This document shows, one piece after another, positions 28,564 to 37,292 of a stretch of DNA of 64,000 nucleotides; the first letter of the stretch is position 1; the number at the start of each line of letters is the position of its first letter. Position numbers and translations under genes: made by a program. The notes beneath the pieces are model-generated. The model saw only the letters and a program-made list of their open reading frames with translations. It was not told the DNA's origin and did not search any database. The stretch is from Nitrospiria bacterium (GTDB taxonomy: Bacteria; Nitrospirota; UBA9217): positions 1 through 64,000 of the forward strand of contig CAKKRC010000038.1 in NCBI GenBank assembly GCA_919902495.1, read 5' to 3'.

Positions 28564-31500
28564 CTACGGCCGCTTGACCGGTATGATGAAGCTGAACGTG
28601 CTGCCTTTGCCCGGTTCGCTTTCGACCCGGATACTGCCGCCGTGAAGCTCGACGAACCTCCTGCAGAGGCTCAACCCCAGCCCGGTGCCCGTATGTTTCC
28701 TGCTCAGGCTGGAGTCGATCTGTACGAAAGGTTGAAAGAGCTTCTTCTGGTGTTCCGGTGAGATGCCGACACCGGTGTCGGAGACGCTGATCTCGATCAG
28801 ATCAGTGGGAGTTGGGAGGTTGAGAGGTTGAGAAGTCATGTTTTTATTCTCATCTTCCCATTTTCCTACCTTCTCACCTTCTATCCGTCGCGCGGCAACG
28901 GTCACGGAGCCCCCATCCGGCGTGAACTTGAACGCATTGGAAAGGAGATTTACCAGCACCTGTTTCAGCTTTCTCCGGTCTCCGAAGAGGTCCGCGACGG
29001 AAGGCTCAATGAATGTGTCCAGCTTGATGGCATGCTTCAACGCCTTTTCCTTGAACATCATGAGCGAACCGCCGATAAGCTCCCCAACAATGACCGGTTC
29101 CGGCTCGAGTTCCATTTTGCCGGCCTCAACCTTGGAAAGGTCCAGGATGTCGTTGATCAGGCTGAGCAAATGATTGCCGCTTTTCGAAATGTCGTTCAGG
29201 AACTCGCGCTGCTTGTCCGTGGTCGGACCGGCCATGCCCATGAGCATGATCTCAGAGAACCCCATGATGGCATTGAGCGGCGTTCTGAGCTCATGGGACA
29301 TGTTGGCCAGGAAGTCCGTCTTCGAGCGGCTCGCCGCGTCCGCTTCCTCCCGTCGCAGGACCAGCTCCCTGTTCACGGTCTGGAGCTCCGAATTGGTGTC
29401 CTCCAGCGCCCGGGTCCGGTCGAATACCTTGGTTTCCAACCCCACAACGAGCCGGGCGTTCTCGATCGCGATCGCCGCCTGGTTCGCGAATATCTGCATA
29501 AGCTGCACGCTGTCCGCTGGAAATGCTTCTTCGCCGCCGTAGAAGGTCAGTGCTCCAATACAGACGCCGCTTGTTGACATAAGCGGTATGGCCATGATCG
29601 ATACATAGCCCCGTTTTTCCGCTTCGTTCCTCCAGGGGGCGAATTCGGGGTCGGTCACACGGGTAAGGACGGCCTTTCCTGTTTTGATCGCATTTCCCGC
29701 GGGTCCCCGGCCTGTTGGCGCATCGTCCCATGTTACTGTTATCGAATCAAGATAGCCGTCCTCCTGACCGGCATGCGCTACGGGATGCACAGTAGCATCG
29801 GATGGGTCCACGATGCCGAGCCAAACCATTTTCATGCCGAAAACGGAATACATGATATCGCATATCTTCTGATAGATGTCGGCGAGGCTCGTGCTTATCA
29901 TGAGGCTGTTGGAGGCCGTACTCAGGGCGGTGAGCTGCTTGTTGTAGTATTCGATCGCCTCTTCCGCTTTCTTTCTCTCCGTGATGTCCCGGACCACATG
30001 GATCAGGCCGATCAGGTTCCCGTTGCTGTCGAAGCGAGGGATCGCCCGGATCTCGATGAACATGTTCAGGTGCGGCTCGAAGAGCTCGAACGACGCGGAA
30101 GCGCCGGTCTGGAGACACCCGCAGCTCGGACACCCCTCGGGAGCGTGGTCGGTCCCGTGATAGTAGGAGAAGCACTTCCGGTCCTTCATCTTCTCCAGAA
30201 GCGGCAGGCCGAGTATCTTCTCCGCAGCTTTGTTGGCCAGGATAATGTTGTAGTCCTTGTCATGCACCGTGACCATGTCCGTGATGCTGTTGAAGGTGTG
30301 CTCCCAGTCCTGCTTGCTACTGTAAAGCTGTTCCTCAAGCTTTTTCCTCTCCGTGATGTCCTGTAGCGTTTCTATGGCGGCGATGACGGTCCCGGCACTG
30401 TTGCGGATGGGCGCGGCATCGAAGACGACATAGCGATCCCTGCCGTTCAAGTTTTCAAACCAGTCTTCGGCGTGCAGGCCTTCCGGCAGGAGTTCAGATG
30501 CCGAGACGTCTGCGTAGAGAAACGCAAGCCTTTCCGGCTGCTTGCCCAGTACGATGTCCGCCAGGACCGGCCGATCATAGTCGTAGAATGGCTTCCACTG
30601 GTTGCTTGTTCCGACCATTTCGGCCGCCGGAACGCCCGTCAGTTCCTCGCACGCCTTGTTCCAGATCAGGACCTTATGCTCGGCATCGAGGACGAATGTT
30701 GCGATGGCCGAGCCCATGATCATATTTTCGGTGATACGCTGCTGCTCGCGCAGACGGTTCTCCGTCTTCTTGCGGTCCGTGATATTATGCACGATCTCAA
30801 TACCCGCGATGATATCCCCCTTTGAATCCCGCAAGGGAGACGCGGTGATCTCAGCATACACTAAGCCTTTGTCCGTGGGCGCTGACCTTTCCACGACATG
30901 CGTGCCGCCGTCCTTGAAGACCTGCGCCACTCCGCACCCCTCACACCGCTCCTCCTTCTGTTCATACGCCATGTAGCACAGCTCGCCGACATGGTCTCCG
31001 ACCATCTTCTTCTGGGCCTCATTTTCATACAGTATCCTGAAATTCATGTCCTGTATGCTGATGCCGTCTCCAATGGCCGCAATAATGCTGTCCGATCTGG
31101 CCTTTTCATCCTCTGTCCGGATCACCGCGGCCTTGAGCGCGTCCTCCATCTGCTTCCGCTCCGTGATGTCCTGCGCCGTCCCTCTGAGCAGGACCGGTCT
31201 GCCCGCCTCATTGCATACCACCTCTCCCTGCGAATGAATGACCGCCGTCGTTCCATCCGGCTTCACAATGCGGAAGTCAGAACTGTACGGCTTCTTTGAT
31301 TGTATTGCCTCCTGAACGCTCTTTTTTTGGCTTTCCCGGTCTTCCGGTTGAATGAGGTCCTGCAGGATCTCGTAGCTCGGCGCCACCCGTTCAGGATCCA
31401 ATCCGAAAATGCGGAAGAGCTCTTTGGACCATAAGACGGAATTCGTGGCAAGGTCCCGCTCCCAGCTTCCGATTCCGGCGATCCTCTGTGATTCCGCAAG

Positions 31501-33129
31501 CTGCAATTCGCGCTTCCGCAGCATCTCCTCGGATCTTTTTCTCTCCGTGATGTCCCTGATGACGCTCAGGACCGCCTTCCTGCCTTCATATTCGATGATC
31601 CTCGAATTGATCTCCACCGGCATGATGGCGCCGCTTCTTTTTATGTGCGCGGACTCGAACACTGCCTGGCCGTATTTGGCTATCTGCGCGATCCGTTCCG
31701 GGACTCTGGCGGCAAATTCCGGCGGGTCAAGCTGTGCAACGCGCTTTGCCAGCATTTCCTCCTTGGTATACCCGAGGCGTTCATAGCCGGTCCTGTTGAT
31801 GTCGATGAATTTCCCTTCCATGTCGAGAATGAACACGGAGTCGCTGGCAGATTCGAAAAAGTTCCTGAATTTACTTTCACTCTCTCTGAGCGCGTCTTCC
31901 AGCTGTTTGCGGCTGGTGATGTCCTGCAGGATGTGCACCGCCCCCTGCAGGGTTCCGGCTCCGTCCACGATCGGGTCCGCCGAGGCCTCGAACCATTGCT
32001 CTCCCTGTTTGAACACGACGGTCTCCCGCTTCAGGGTCCTCTGGCTCTTGAGGAACGGGCATCCCTCCCTTTGACCGCCGACGCAGTTGCACCGTTCCTC
32101 GCACGCGTGTCCGATGATTTCGGAGAATGGCCTATTTGCAAGCGCCGCCATGGACTTGTTGCACCGCAGTATTCTGCCGTCCGCGTCCAGCAGCGCGACA
32201 GCGTCGGTCATCGCGTCGAACGTGGCGCGCCATTCGTCCGATGCGTGCCGGATGGCTTTTTCCAGCCGCGTCCTCTCCGTGACATCGTTTGCCAGGACCA
32301 GCTCCGCCTTCCTGCCCAGGAACGGCAGGGTGTGCGACGTGATCTCTACGTCGATGATGGTCCCGTCCTTTTTCCGGTGCTTCCATGTACCGGCCTCATC
32401 AAAACCCTCGTGCGTTCCGGCCAGGTGTTCGAGCAGCGCCGGCACGTCCTCAGGCGGCCGGATGTCCTTGATGGTCATGCCGAGGAACTCCTGCCGCGAG
32501 AAGCTGTACTTCCGCACCGCCGCGTCGTTCACCGCGCGGAACGCAAGGTTTTCCAGGTCGTAGACCCACATGGGCTGCGGGCTGTTCTCGAACAGACCGC
32601 GGTAGATGGCCTCGCTTTCCCGGAGGTCCTCCTGCGTCCGCTCCAGTTCGGCCGTGGTGGACTCCAACTGCCGCACCTTTTCCTCGAGCAGGGTCGCAAC
32701 GATCCGGGAATATTCTTCGGCCAATTTTGCCGATCCTCCGGCAACGCCGGGCGCGGTCGCAGGCGGTTTCGCCGTTGCCGCGCGGACCGCCTCCAAGATC
32801 ACCGCCGGCTTCTGAGGCTTGACAAGGAACGCATCGGCGCCCAGGGAGCGCGCAAGTTCCAGTTCGCGCTGGCCCGTGAAGACCGCCGAAAGAAAGATGA
32901 ACGGGATGTTCGAGAGGCCGGCGTCCGCTTTCAACGCCTGGAGGAACTGAAATCCGTCCATGACGGGCATAAGCCCGTCGCTGATGATCAGACCGGGCCT
33001 GTGCTCCCGTGCCCGCGCAAGACCTTCCTGCCCGTTGGCGGCTTCCACTACAGCATGCCCCTGTTCACTGAGGAGCAGCATCAGGAATGTGCGGACGTTC
33101 TCATCATCTTCCACGATCAGAATGTTCAT
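28564..33129 (-). CDS. Very large sensor kinase REC-PAS7-GAF-HisKA-HATPase
   Basis: The protein has 1521 residues and no membrane helix. It has a receiver (about 1-120, Asp in IISDGLMP), seven PAS domains (about 175-1055), a GAF domain (about 1065-1220), HisKA with MSHELRTPLNAI and HATPase (GTGLGL). Three of the PAS domains carry Cys clusters (CEERCNCVGG, CEGCGV, CPSCGC). It is an integrating cytoplasmic sensor whose own receiver may allow input from another kinase. Its ATG overlaps the stop of the small receiver gene (ATGA). Confidence 0.9.
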   Translation of the reverse strand: MNILIVEDDENVRTFLMLLLSEQGHAVVEAANGQEGLARAREHRPGLIISDGLMPVMDGFQFLQALKADAGLSNIPFIFLSAVFTGQRELELARSLGADAFLVKPQKPAVILEAVRAATAKPPATAPGVAGGSAKLAEEYSRIVATLLEEKVRQLESTTAELERTQEDLRESEAIYRGLFENSPQPMWVYDLENLAFRAVNDAAVRKYSFSRQEFLGMTIKDIRPPEDVPALLEHLAGTHEGFDEAGTWKHRKKDGTIIDVEITSHTLPFLGRKAELVLANDVTERTRLEKAIRHASDEWRATFDAMTDAVALLDADGRILRCNKSMAALANRPFSEIIGHACEERCNCVGGQREGCPFLKSQRTLKRETVVFKQGEQWFEASADPIVDGAGTLQGAVHILQDITSRKQLEDALRESESKFRNFFESASDSVFILDMEGKFIDINRTGYERLGYTKEEMLAKRVAQLDPPEFAARVPERIAQIAKYGQAVFESAHIKRSGAIMPVEINSRIIEYEGRKAVLSVIRDITERKRSEEMLRKRELQLAESQRIAGIGSWERDLATNSVLWSKELFRIFGLDPERVAPSYEILQDLIQPEDRESQKKSVQEAIQSKKPYSSDFRIVKPDGTTAVIHSQGEVVCNEAGRPVLLRGTAQDITERKQMEDALKAAVIRTEDEKARSDSIIAAIGDGISIQDMNFRILYENEAQKKMVGDHVGELCYMAYEQKEERCEGCGVAQVFKDGGTHVVERSAPTDKGLVYAEITASPLRDSKGDIIAGIEIVHNITDRKKTENRLREQQRITENMIMGSAIATFVLDAEHKVLIWNKACEELTGVPAAEMVGTSNQWKPFYDYDRPVLADIVLGKQPERLAFLYADVSASELLPEGLHAEDWFENLNGRDRYVVFDAAPIRNSAGTVIAAIETLQDITERKKLEEQLYSSKQDWEHTFNSITDMVTVHDKDYNIILANKAAEKILGLPLLEKMKDRKCFSYYHGTDHAPEGCPSCGCLQTGASASFELFEPHLNMFIEIRAIPRFDSNGNLIGLIHVVRDITERKKAEEAIEYYNKQLTALSTASNSLMISTSLADIYQKICDIMYSVFGMKMVWLGIVDPSDATVHPVAHAGQEDGYLDSITVTWDDAPTGRGPAGNAIKTGKAVLTRVTDPEFAPWRNEAEKRGYVSIMAIPLMSTSGVCIGALTFYGGEEAFPADSVQLMQIFANQAAIAIENARLVVGLETKVFDRTRALEDTNSELQTVNRELVLRREEADAASRSKTDFLANMSHELRTPLNAIMGFSEIMLMGMAGPTTDKQREFLNDISKSGNHLLSLINDILDLSKVEAGKMELEPEPVIVGELIGGSLMMFKEKALKHAIKLDTFIEPSVADLFGDRRKLKQVLVNLLSNAFKFTPDGGSVTVAARRIEGEKVGKWEDENKNMTSQPLNLPTPTDLIEISVSDTGVGISPEHQKKLFQPFVQIDSSLSRKHTGTGLGLSLCRRFVELHGGSIRVESEPGKGSTFSFIIPVKRP

Positions 33130-33557
33130 AGTAAGACTCCCTGTTCGTCCTCATGGCCGCTTTTTGTATCGGCATTCGGCGCTGCGATCTTAATTGCATC
33201 GAGCTGTTCCCGGATCGACGGCAGCAGCATGTCCTGGAGCTGTCGCTTCGGCACGTACGCGTGTGCGCCGGCAGTCGCGGCTTCCCGACGATATTGTTCC
33301 TCTTCATGGATGGACAACATGACGACCCGGAGCCGCGGATACCGCGCGGTCAGGGTCCGGGCGGTTTCAATGCCGTTCATGCCGGGCAGCCCGATGTCCA
33401 TCACGGCGATGGAAATCGGGACCGATCCGGCGCGTTTCAGGGCCTCCTCTCCGGAGGCGGCTTCGAGAATGCGGCAGTCCGGAAACTCCGGGGAAAGCCA
33501 CTCATGCAACAGCGCACGGAGACGGGCATTGTCATCGACGATCAGGATGGTTTCCAT
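33126..33557 (-). CDS. Single-domain response regulator (receiver)
   Basis: The protein has 143 residues from the ATG at 33557; an in-frame start six codons earlier is less likely. The receiver resembles the NarL/FixJ class (acidic DD in IVDDNARL, phosphoacceptor in VMDIGLPG, Lys in VPKRQ) but no HTH follows; a charged tail ends the protein. Translational coupling to the seven-PAS kinase points to a dedicated relay pair. Confidence 0.85.
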   Translation of the reverse strand: METILIVDDNARLRALLHEWLSPEFPDCRILEAASGEEALKRAGSVPISIAVMDIGLPGMNGIETARTLTARYPRLRVVMLSIHEEEQYRREAATAGAHAYVPKRQLQDMLLPSIREQLDAIKIAAPNADTKSGHEDEQGVLL

Positions 33558-33601
33558 GAATTGACCCCTGCACAACCCCTTATCCGGTCTTGTTCAGTGC
33601 T

Positions 33602-33657
33602 TGACGATCATATGATGACACGCTGCGGGAGTGGTGTCTGTAGGGAGAGTATGACAA
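33602..33657 (-). promoter_or_regulatory. 56-bp upstream sequence shared with 4.1 kb
   Basis: This is the second copy of the sequence at 4148-4203 (51 of 56 identical), oriented toward the receiver gene whose start is about 45 bases downstream. It separates the NarL-type pair from the receiver/kinase pair and may carry the promoter of the latter. The regulatory role is inferred. Confidence 0.5.
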
Positions 33658-33701
33658 AAAGGAAGGGGCAGGTGCTTAGGCTGAAGGCTGACGACTGAAG
33701 G

Positions 33702-34349
33702 CTATTCTTCCCCGGTCACGCCGTGCTGAAGGGCGAACTTGACGAGCCCGGCGACATCATGCACATCGAGCTTCTGCATGATGCGGCTGCGGTAGGTCTC
33801 CACGGTCTTGGGGGAAAGGTTGATGGCGGAAGCGATCTCCGCACTGGACCTGCCTTCGACAACAAGCTGGAGCACTTCGCGCTCCCGCTCGCTCAGGCGC
33901 TCCAGCGGGCTCCGGGCGCGGGAAAGGGCCGGGCCGCCGGCAACGCTGCCCGCATCGCCGATCTTTTCGCTCAGATAACGTCTCCCCGCGTGAACGGCCC
34001 TGACCGCCTTCACCACTTCGGATCCCGCGGATTCCTTGAGGAGGTATCCGGCCGCGCCTGCCTGGAGGGAGCGGAAGACGTGCTCGGACGTCGCGTGCAT
34101 GGAAAGCATGATGGTGCGCGTCCGCGGGGAGGCCTCCCGGATCCTGAGCGCGGCCTCGATGCCGTTCAGTTCGGGCATGGCAATGTCCAGGACGGCAACA
34201 TCAGGAGAGAGCTTTTGTACGAGTTTGACCGCCTCGCGTCCGTTCGACGCCAGACCGACAACCGTGATGTCCCGCTGACCTTCGAGCAGAAGCTTGAGCC
34301 CGTCACGCACCACGGCATGGTCATCAGCGAGCACGACCGAAATGCTCAT
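33702..34349 (-). CDS. NarL/FixJ-type response regulator with LuxR HTH
   Basis: The protein has 215 residues from the ATG at 34349, which overlaps the stop of the kinase gene (ATGA). The receiver (about 3-118; Asp in AVLDIAMPE, Lys in LLKES) is followed by a LuxR-type HTH (about 148-205, LSEREREVLQLVVEG and NLSPKTVETY). It is a DNA-binding transcription factor and the only classic DNA-binding response regulator in the window; the coupled kinase is its likely partner. Confidence 0.93.
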   Translation of the reverse strand: MSISVVLADDHAVVRDGLKLLLEGQRDITVVGLASNGREAVKLVQKLSPDVAVLDIAMPELNGIEAALRIREASPRTRTIMLSMHATSEHVFRSLQAGAAGYLLKESAGSEVVKAVRAVHAGRRYLSEKIGDAGSVAGGPALSRARSPLERLSEREREVLQLVVEGRSSAEIASAINLSPKTVETYRSRIMQKLDVHDVAGLVKFALQHGVTGEE

Positions 34350-35551
34350 GCAGCTACCTCCGCGACCACCTGCGTGCCCTGTCCGGGCGCGCTTTCGACG
34401 CGGCAGGTGCCGCCGATCATACGGGCCCGCTCCGCCATGTTCTGGAGGCCCCACGTCGGATCCTGCGCCGTGACCTGAACGCCGGGGTCGAATCCTCTGC
34501 CGTCATCCCGCACGGTCATGCGGACCAGGGAGCCTTCGTCCTCCAGCCGCACCTGGACGCGGGAGGCCGAGGCGTGCTTCGCCACGTTCGTCAGCGCTTC
34601 CTGCAGGATGCGGAACAGCGTGATCTCTATGGCCGGGTCCATGCGTCGCTGCCCGCGCGGAGCGGTCACCTCGACAACAAGGTCCGCGCGTGCGCCGAAC
34701 TCCTTCGCGTACCATTCCACGGCGGCGGCGAGTCCATAATCATCAAGAAGCGGAGGTCTGAGCTCGATCATGAGCTCCCGGACGCGGGCGGTCGTCTCCT
34801 CAAGAAGTTTGAGCGAGTCGTCGATGCGCCCATGGAGGGGTACTGTGCCTGACGGGGGCAATTGCGTGCGAAGAATGTTGAGGCTGATGCCGAGGGCCGT
34901 GAGGTTCTGTCCCACCTGGTCATGCAGCTCCCGCGCGATGCGGCGGCGCTCCTGCTCCTCGGCATCGGCGAGCCTGGCCGAAAGCGCGCGGAGCTCCTCG
35001 TGCTGCCGGCGGACGGTTTTCTCGGCCGACCGCCGCTCGGCGATCTCGCGTTCCAGGTCGATGACCTTCTCCTCCAGCTTCGACGCGACGACCGCGCTGT
35101 ACTGCTTCAGGAAGGAGTCGTCGTCCATGACGGCAGCGGGCTGCTCTGCGGTCGACCGGGGCGTCCGTGACCTGATCTGCGATATCCTTTCCCAGAGGAC
35201 CGGCGCGCTCAGCGGCTTTACCAGAAAATCCTCGGCGCCCAAAGAAGCGGCGAGCTGGCTCTCTTTTCCACCCGTGTAGACCGCCGTATAAAAAACAAAG
35301 GGAATGGCGCGGAGCCGGCTGTCCTCCTTCAGGCTCTTGAGGAACTGGTAGCCGTCCATGCGGGGCATCAACGCATCGGAGATGATGAGGTCGGGCATGC
35401 TGTGGAGTGCGCGAGCGAGCCCCTCCTGCCCGTCCGCCGCCTCGACGACCGCGCAGCCATAATGTTCGAAGATGCTCCGGAGGATCAACCGGTCCGTTGC
35501 GTTGTCGTCAACCAGGAGGATCGTCGTCTTCATGTCGTTTTTGTCGTCCAT
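34346..35551 (-). CDS. Receiver-HisKA_3 histidine kinase (NarX/DegS type)
   Basis: The protein has 401 residues: an N-terminal receiver (about 8-125), coiled coil (about 150-200), HisKA_3 dimerisation domain with phosphoacceptor in ARELHDQVGQNL, and HATPase (about 305-400, DDGRGF). It is cytoplasmic. The kinase and its LuxR-type regulator are translationally coupled. Having a receiver in front of a NarX-type kinase suggests that it is itself controlled by phosphorylation. MKTTILL, six codons in, is an alternative start. Confidence 0.88.
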   Translation of the reverse strand: MDDKNDMKTTILLVDDNATDRLILRSIFEHYGCAVVEAADGQEGLARALHSMPDLIISDALMPRMDGYQFLKSLKEDSRLRAIPFVFYTAVYTGGKESQLAASLGAEDFLVKPLSAPVLWERISQIRSRTPRSTAEQPAAVMDDDSFLKQYSAVVASKLEEKVIDLEREIAERRSAEKTVRRQHEELRALSARLADAEEQERRRIARELHDQVGQNLTALGISLNILRTQLPPSGTVPLHGRIDDSLKLLEETTARVRELMIELRPPLLDDYGLAAAVEWYAKEFGARADLVVEVTAPRGQRRMDPAIEITLFRILQEALTNVAKHASASRVQVRLEDEGSLVRMTVRDDGRGFDPGVQVTAQDPTWGLQNMAERARMIGGTCRVESAPGQGTQVVAEVAA

Positions 35552-35573
35552 CGGTCTTATTTGTCCAATCAGT

Positions 35574-35758
35574 CCCTAACCCGGACAAGCCGGAACCAAA
35601 ATATGCCACGAAGACACAAAGGCACGAAGAAAGCAAAATCTCTTAGCCGCAAAAAGGCACAAAATACACAAAGAAACCCTTCCTGTTTGCGTCTCTTGCG
35701 CTTTTTTGCGGAAAATATTCTTGCCATTTTGAGTAGAATTTAATTCCTTAGTTACTAA
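35574..35758. repeat. Dispersed two-ended element, copy 2 (CACGAAG/CACAAAG interior)
   Basis: The left end is CCCTAACCCGGACAAGCC and the right end, as complement, TAGTAACTAAGGAATTAAAT with TCTACTCAAAATGGCAAG following. The ends match those of copy 1, but the interior tandem units differ. It lies 22 bp upstream of the NarX-type kinase start and next to the orphan restriction-gene tail. Confidence 0.75.
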
Positions 35759-35788
35759 TTGCTCTATTCTCCCGCAGTCCCTTCCACG

Positions 35789-35882
35789 ATCTTGATCTCT
35801 TCCTCCGTCAAACCGTACAACTCATATACCAACTGATCGATCTGCCGGTCGGTGGCGTCGATCCGCGCTGGAGGGCGGTCTT
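35789..35882 (-). repeat. Orphan 3' tail of the restriction-modification gene, copy C (decayed)
   Basis: This matches the last coding part of the restriction-modification gene (37311-37407), encoding the IDQLVYELYGLTEEEIKIVE region on the minus strand, with small deletions that break the frame. It then ends in its own TAG. It shares several base states with copy B against the live gene. It marks the far border of the DUF433/DUF5615 cassette. Confidence 0.85.
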
Positions 35883-35945
35883 CGTGAACGTGACTGAGAT
35901 AAAATGCATCAAGATTATTGCTTCCGAAGTCGAACGCTATGACGT

Positions 35946-36317
35946 CTATTCCTTGGCGAACGGAAAACGACGAATACGATGGCGGGCTTCTTCCACGACT
36001 ATGATAGCGCCGGTCTCAAGGGATGACTGCGAACCTTCCAGCACTGTTTTCAGCCGGTCGATGACATGCGGCGTTCGAGCGTTGTGCAGTCTGAACAGTA
36101 TAACGCTGACTGACCGCCCACCGGCAAGCGCCACGATCTCACCAAAGTCGAGATCAAAGGTAATGATAATGCGGCGCTCGGCGGCGGCTTTTTCAAAGAT
36201 GTCTCCGTTCGGCATGCGCTGCAATCCTTCGTCGCGAAGGTGCATCGCATCATGCCCCCCGGAGCGAAGCCACTGAACAACCCTCAGGGAGACGCCCATA
36301 TCCGCCAGAAATCTCAT
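35946..36317 (-). CDS. DUF5615 PIN-like putative toxin
   Basis: The protein has 123 residues of the DUF5615/Mut7-C-like PIN family: the N-terminal RFLADMGVS and the central IITFDLDFGEI carry the acidic residues that bind metal in PIN ribonucleases. It is nine bases downstream of a DUF433 gene; DUF433-DUF5615 pairs are a recognised toxin-antitoxin arrangement. RNase activity is inferred. It sits in a cassette bounded by restriction-gene tail repeats. Confidence 0.82.
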   Translation of the reverse strand: MRFLADMGVSLRVVQWLRSGGHDAMHLRDEGLQRMPNGDIFEKAAAERRIIITFDLDFGEIVALAGGRSVSVILFRLHNARTPHVIDRLKTVLEGSQSSLETGAIIVVEEARHRIRRFPFAKE

Positions 36318-36326
36318 AGGTGTACT

Positions 36327-36542
36327 CTATACGGTGGAAACTTCTTCCTGGGTCAACCATGCGGCGTATTCCAGGGCCTGTTGGACGTCGGCGCGTTCCA
36401 GATCAGGGTAATCGGCCAGCACCTCTTCCACGGTCGCGCCATGGGCGATCTGGCCCATGATGACGGAAACCGGGATGCGCATCCCGCGAATGCAGGCTCG
36501 CCCCCCCATGATCTTAGTGTCGAATGTTATTCTCTCGAACAT
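36327..36542 (-). CDS. DUF433 putative antitoxin
   Basis: The protein has 71 residues and contains the DUF433 core GRACIRGMRIPVSVIM and a compact HTH-like helical part (TVEEVLADYPDL). DUF433 proteins are usually antitoxins paired with DUF5615 toxins, as here. The antitoxin is first and the toxin follows nine bases later, both on the same strand as the restriction gene upstream. Confidence 0.85.
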   Translation of the reverse strand: MFERITFDTKIMGGRACIRGMRIPVSVIMGQIAHGATVEEVLADYPDLERADVQQALEYAAWLTQEEVSTV

Positions 36543-36621
36543 ATCCTATACCTCTCTTGCCGCCAAGGTACGAACATCTTACCACATAAAATCTCATTTT
36601 TGCACTGCCTATCCCGCCACG

Positions 36622-36718
36622 ATCCTGATCTCCTCCTCCGTCAAACCGTACAACTCATACACCAACTGATCGATCTGCCGGTCGGTGGCGTCGATCTGGC
36701 GCTGGAGGGCGGTCTTTT
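36622..36718 (-). repeat. Orphan 3' tail of the restriction-modification gene, copy B
   Basis: A 97-bp copy of 37311-37407 with five differences and no gaps. It still encodes KTALQRQIDATDRQIDQLV and on through EEEIR to its own stop, but an in-frame TAA lies immediately before it, so it is not translated as part of a gene. It separates the two cassettes. Confidence 0.9.
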
Positions 36719-36786
36719 ATCGACGTCGGGGGATAAAAAAGTCCCGCTTGTTCATCCAAACGGAGTTTGCCTGCTGATATCATCAC

Positions 36787-36996
36787 CTATGCCGGAATAA
36801 GATCAGCGATCAACGGTTTTTCCTTCGTCAAACGGCTTACGCCCATGACAGTGAAGCCAAGCACATTGCCCTGCTCGTCCACACGCTCCATCACTGCTTC
36901 GTTATTCGTTTCCTTCATATAGCCGGCCTTTTCAGAGAACTGGACTTCCAGGAAATCCCCCTCTGGATCAAACCAAACCTTTATTTGCTGGGCCAT
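36787..36996 (-). CDS. DUF2283 family protein (putative antitoxin)
   Basis: The protein has 69 residues and matches the DUF2283 pattern (VWFDPEGDFLEVQFSEKAG and DEQGNVLGFTVMGVS). The gene overlaps the end of the preceding small gene by 16 bp. DUF2283 genes are often next to small nuclease-like genes, so an antitoxin or immunity role is inferred, not shown. Confidence 0.72.
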   Translation of the reverse strand: MAQQIKVWFDPEGDFLEVQFSEKAGYMKETNNEAVMERVDEQGNVLGFTVMGVSRLTKEKPLIADLIPA

Positions 36997-37292
36997 AGTT
37001 GTACCCCCTTTTTCGGCTTATCAGTCAGATACGCGGTAAGCACAAATGCATCCTCTGCTTCATACTTTACCACAGCACATAACCACTTGTCACCAACCAA
37101 GGTACCATAATAGTAGCGATAGTTCAGGTTCGCCGACGTATCGGCTCCGGATCGTATGACCAGATGAGGTTTGAGCAATGTTTCCTCAAGTGCAGCTTCC
37201 ATATCGACCATTTCAGGGTGCTCCTTGATGTGTGCTAATCGTTCATCGGTCAATCGGACAGACTTGCCTTGATAATCCCTGAGCACCTTCAT
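36981..37292 (-). CDS. PBECR/DUF4258-like putative toxin nuclease
   Basis: The protein has 103 residues with the pattern TDERLAHIKEHPEM at the N-terminus and NYRYYYGTLVGDKWLCAVVKY then VLTAYLTD, which resembles the small barnase/EndoU/RelE-fold nucleases found beside DUF2283. Its ATG overlaps the stop of the restriction-modification gene (ATGA), so its translation is tied to that gene. The family call is from pattern memory and moderately sure. Confidence 0.6.
   Translation of the reverse strand: MKVLRDYQGKSVRLTDERLAHIKEHPEMVDMEAALEETLLKPHLVIRSGADTSANLNYRYYYGTLVGDKWLCAVVKYEAEDAFVLTAYLTDKPKKGVQLWPSK

Noticed and set aside
31645-33564. 639-codon plus-strand frame opposite the seven-PAS kinase and receiver gene
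   Set aside because: The minus strand encodes well-defined receiver and PAS domains across the same bases; the plus-strand translation lacks any domain pattern.
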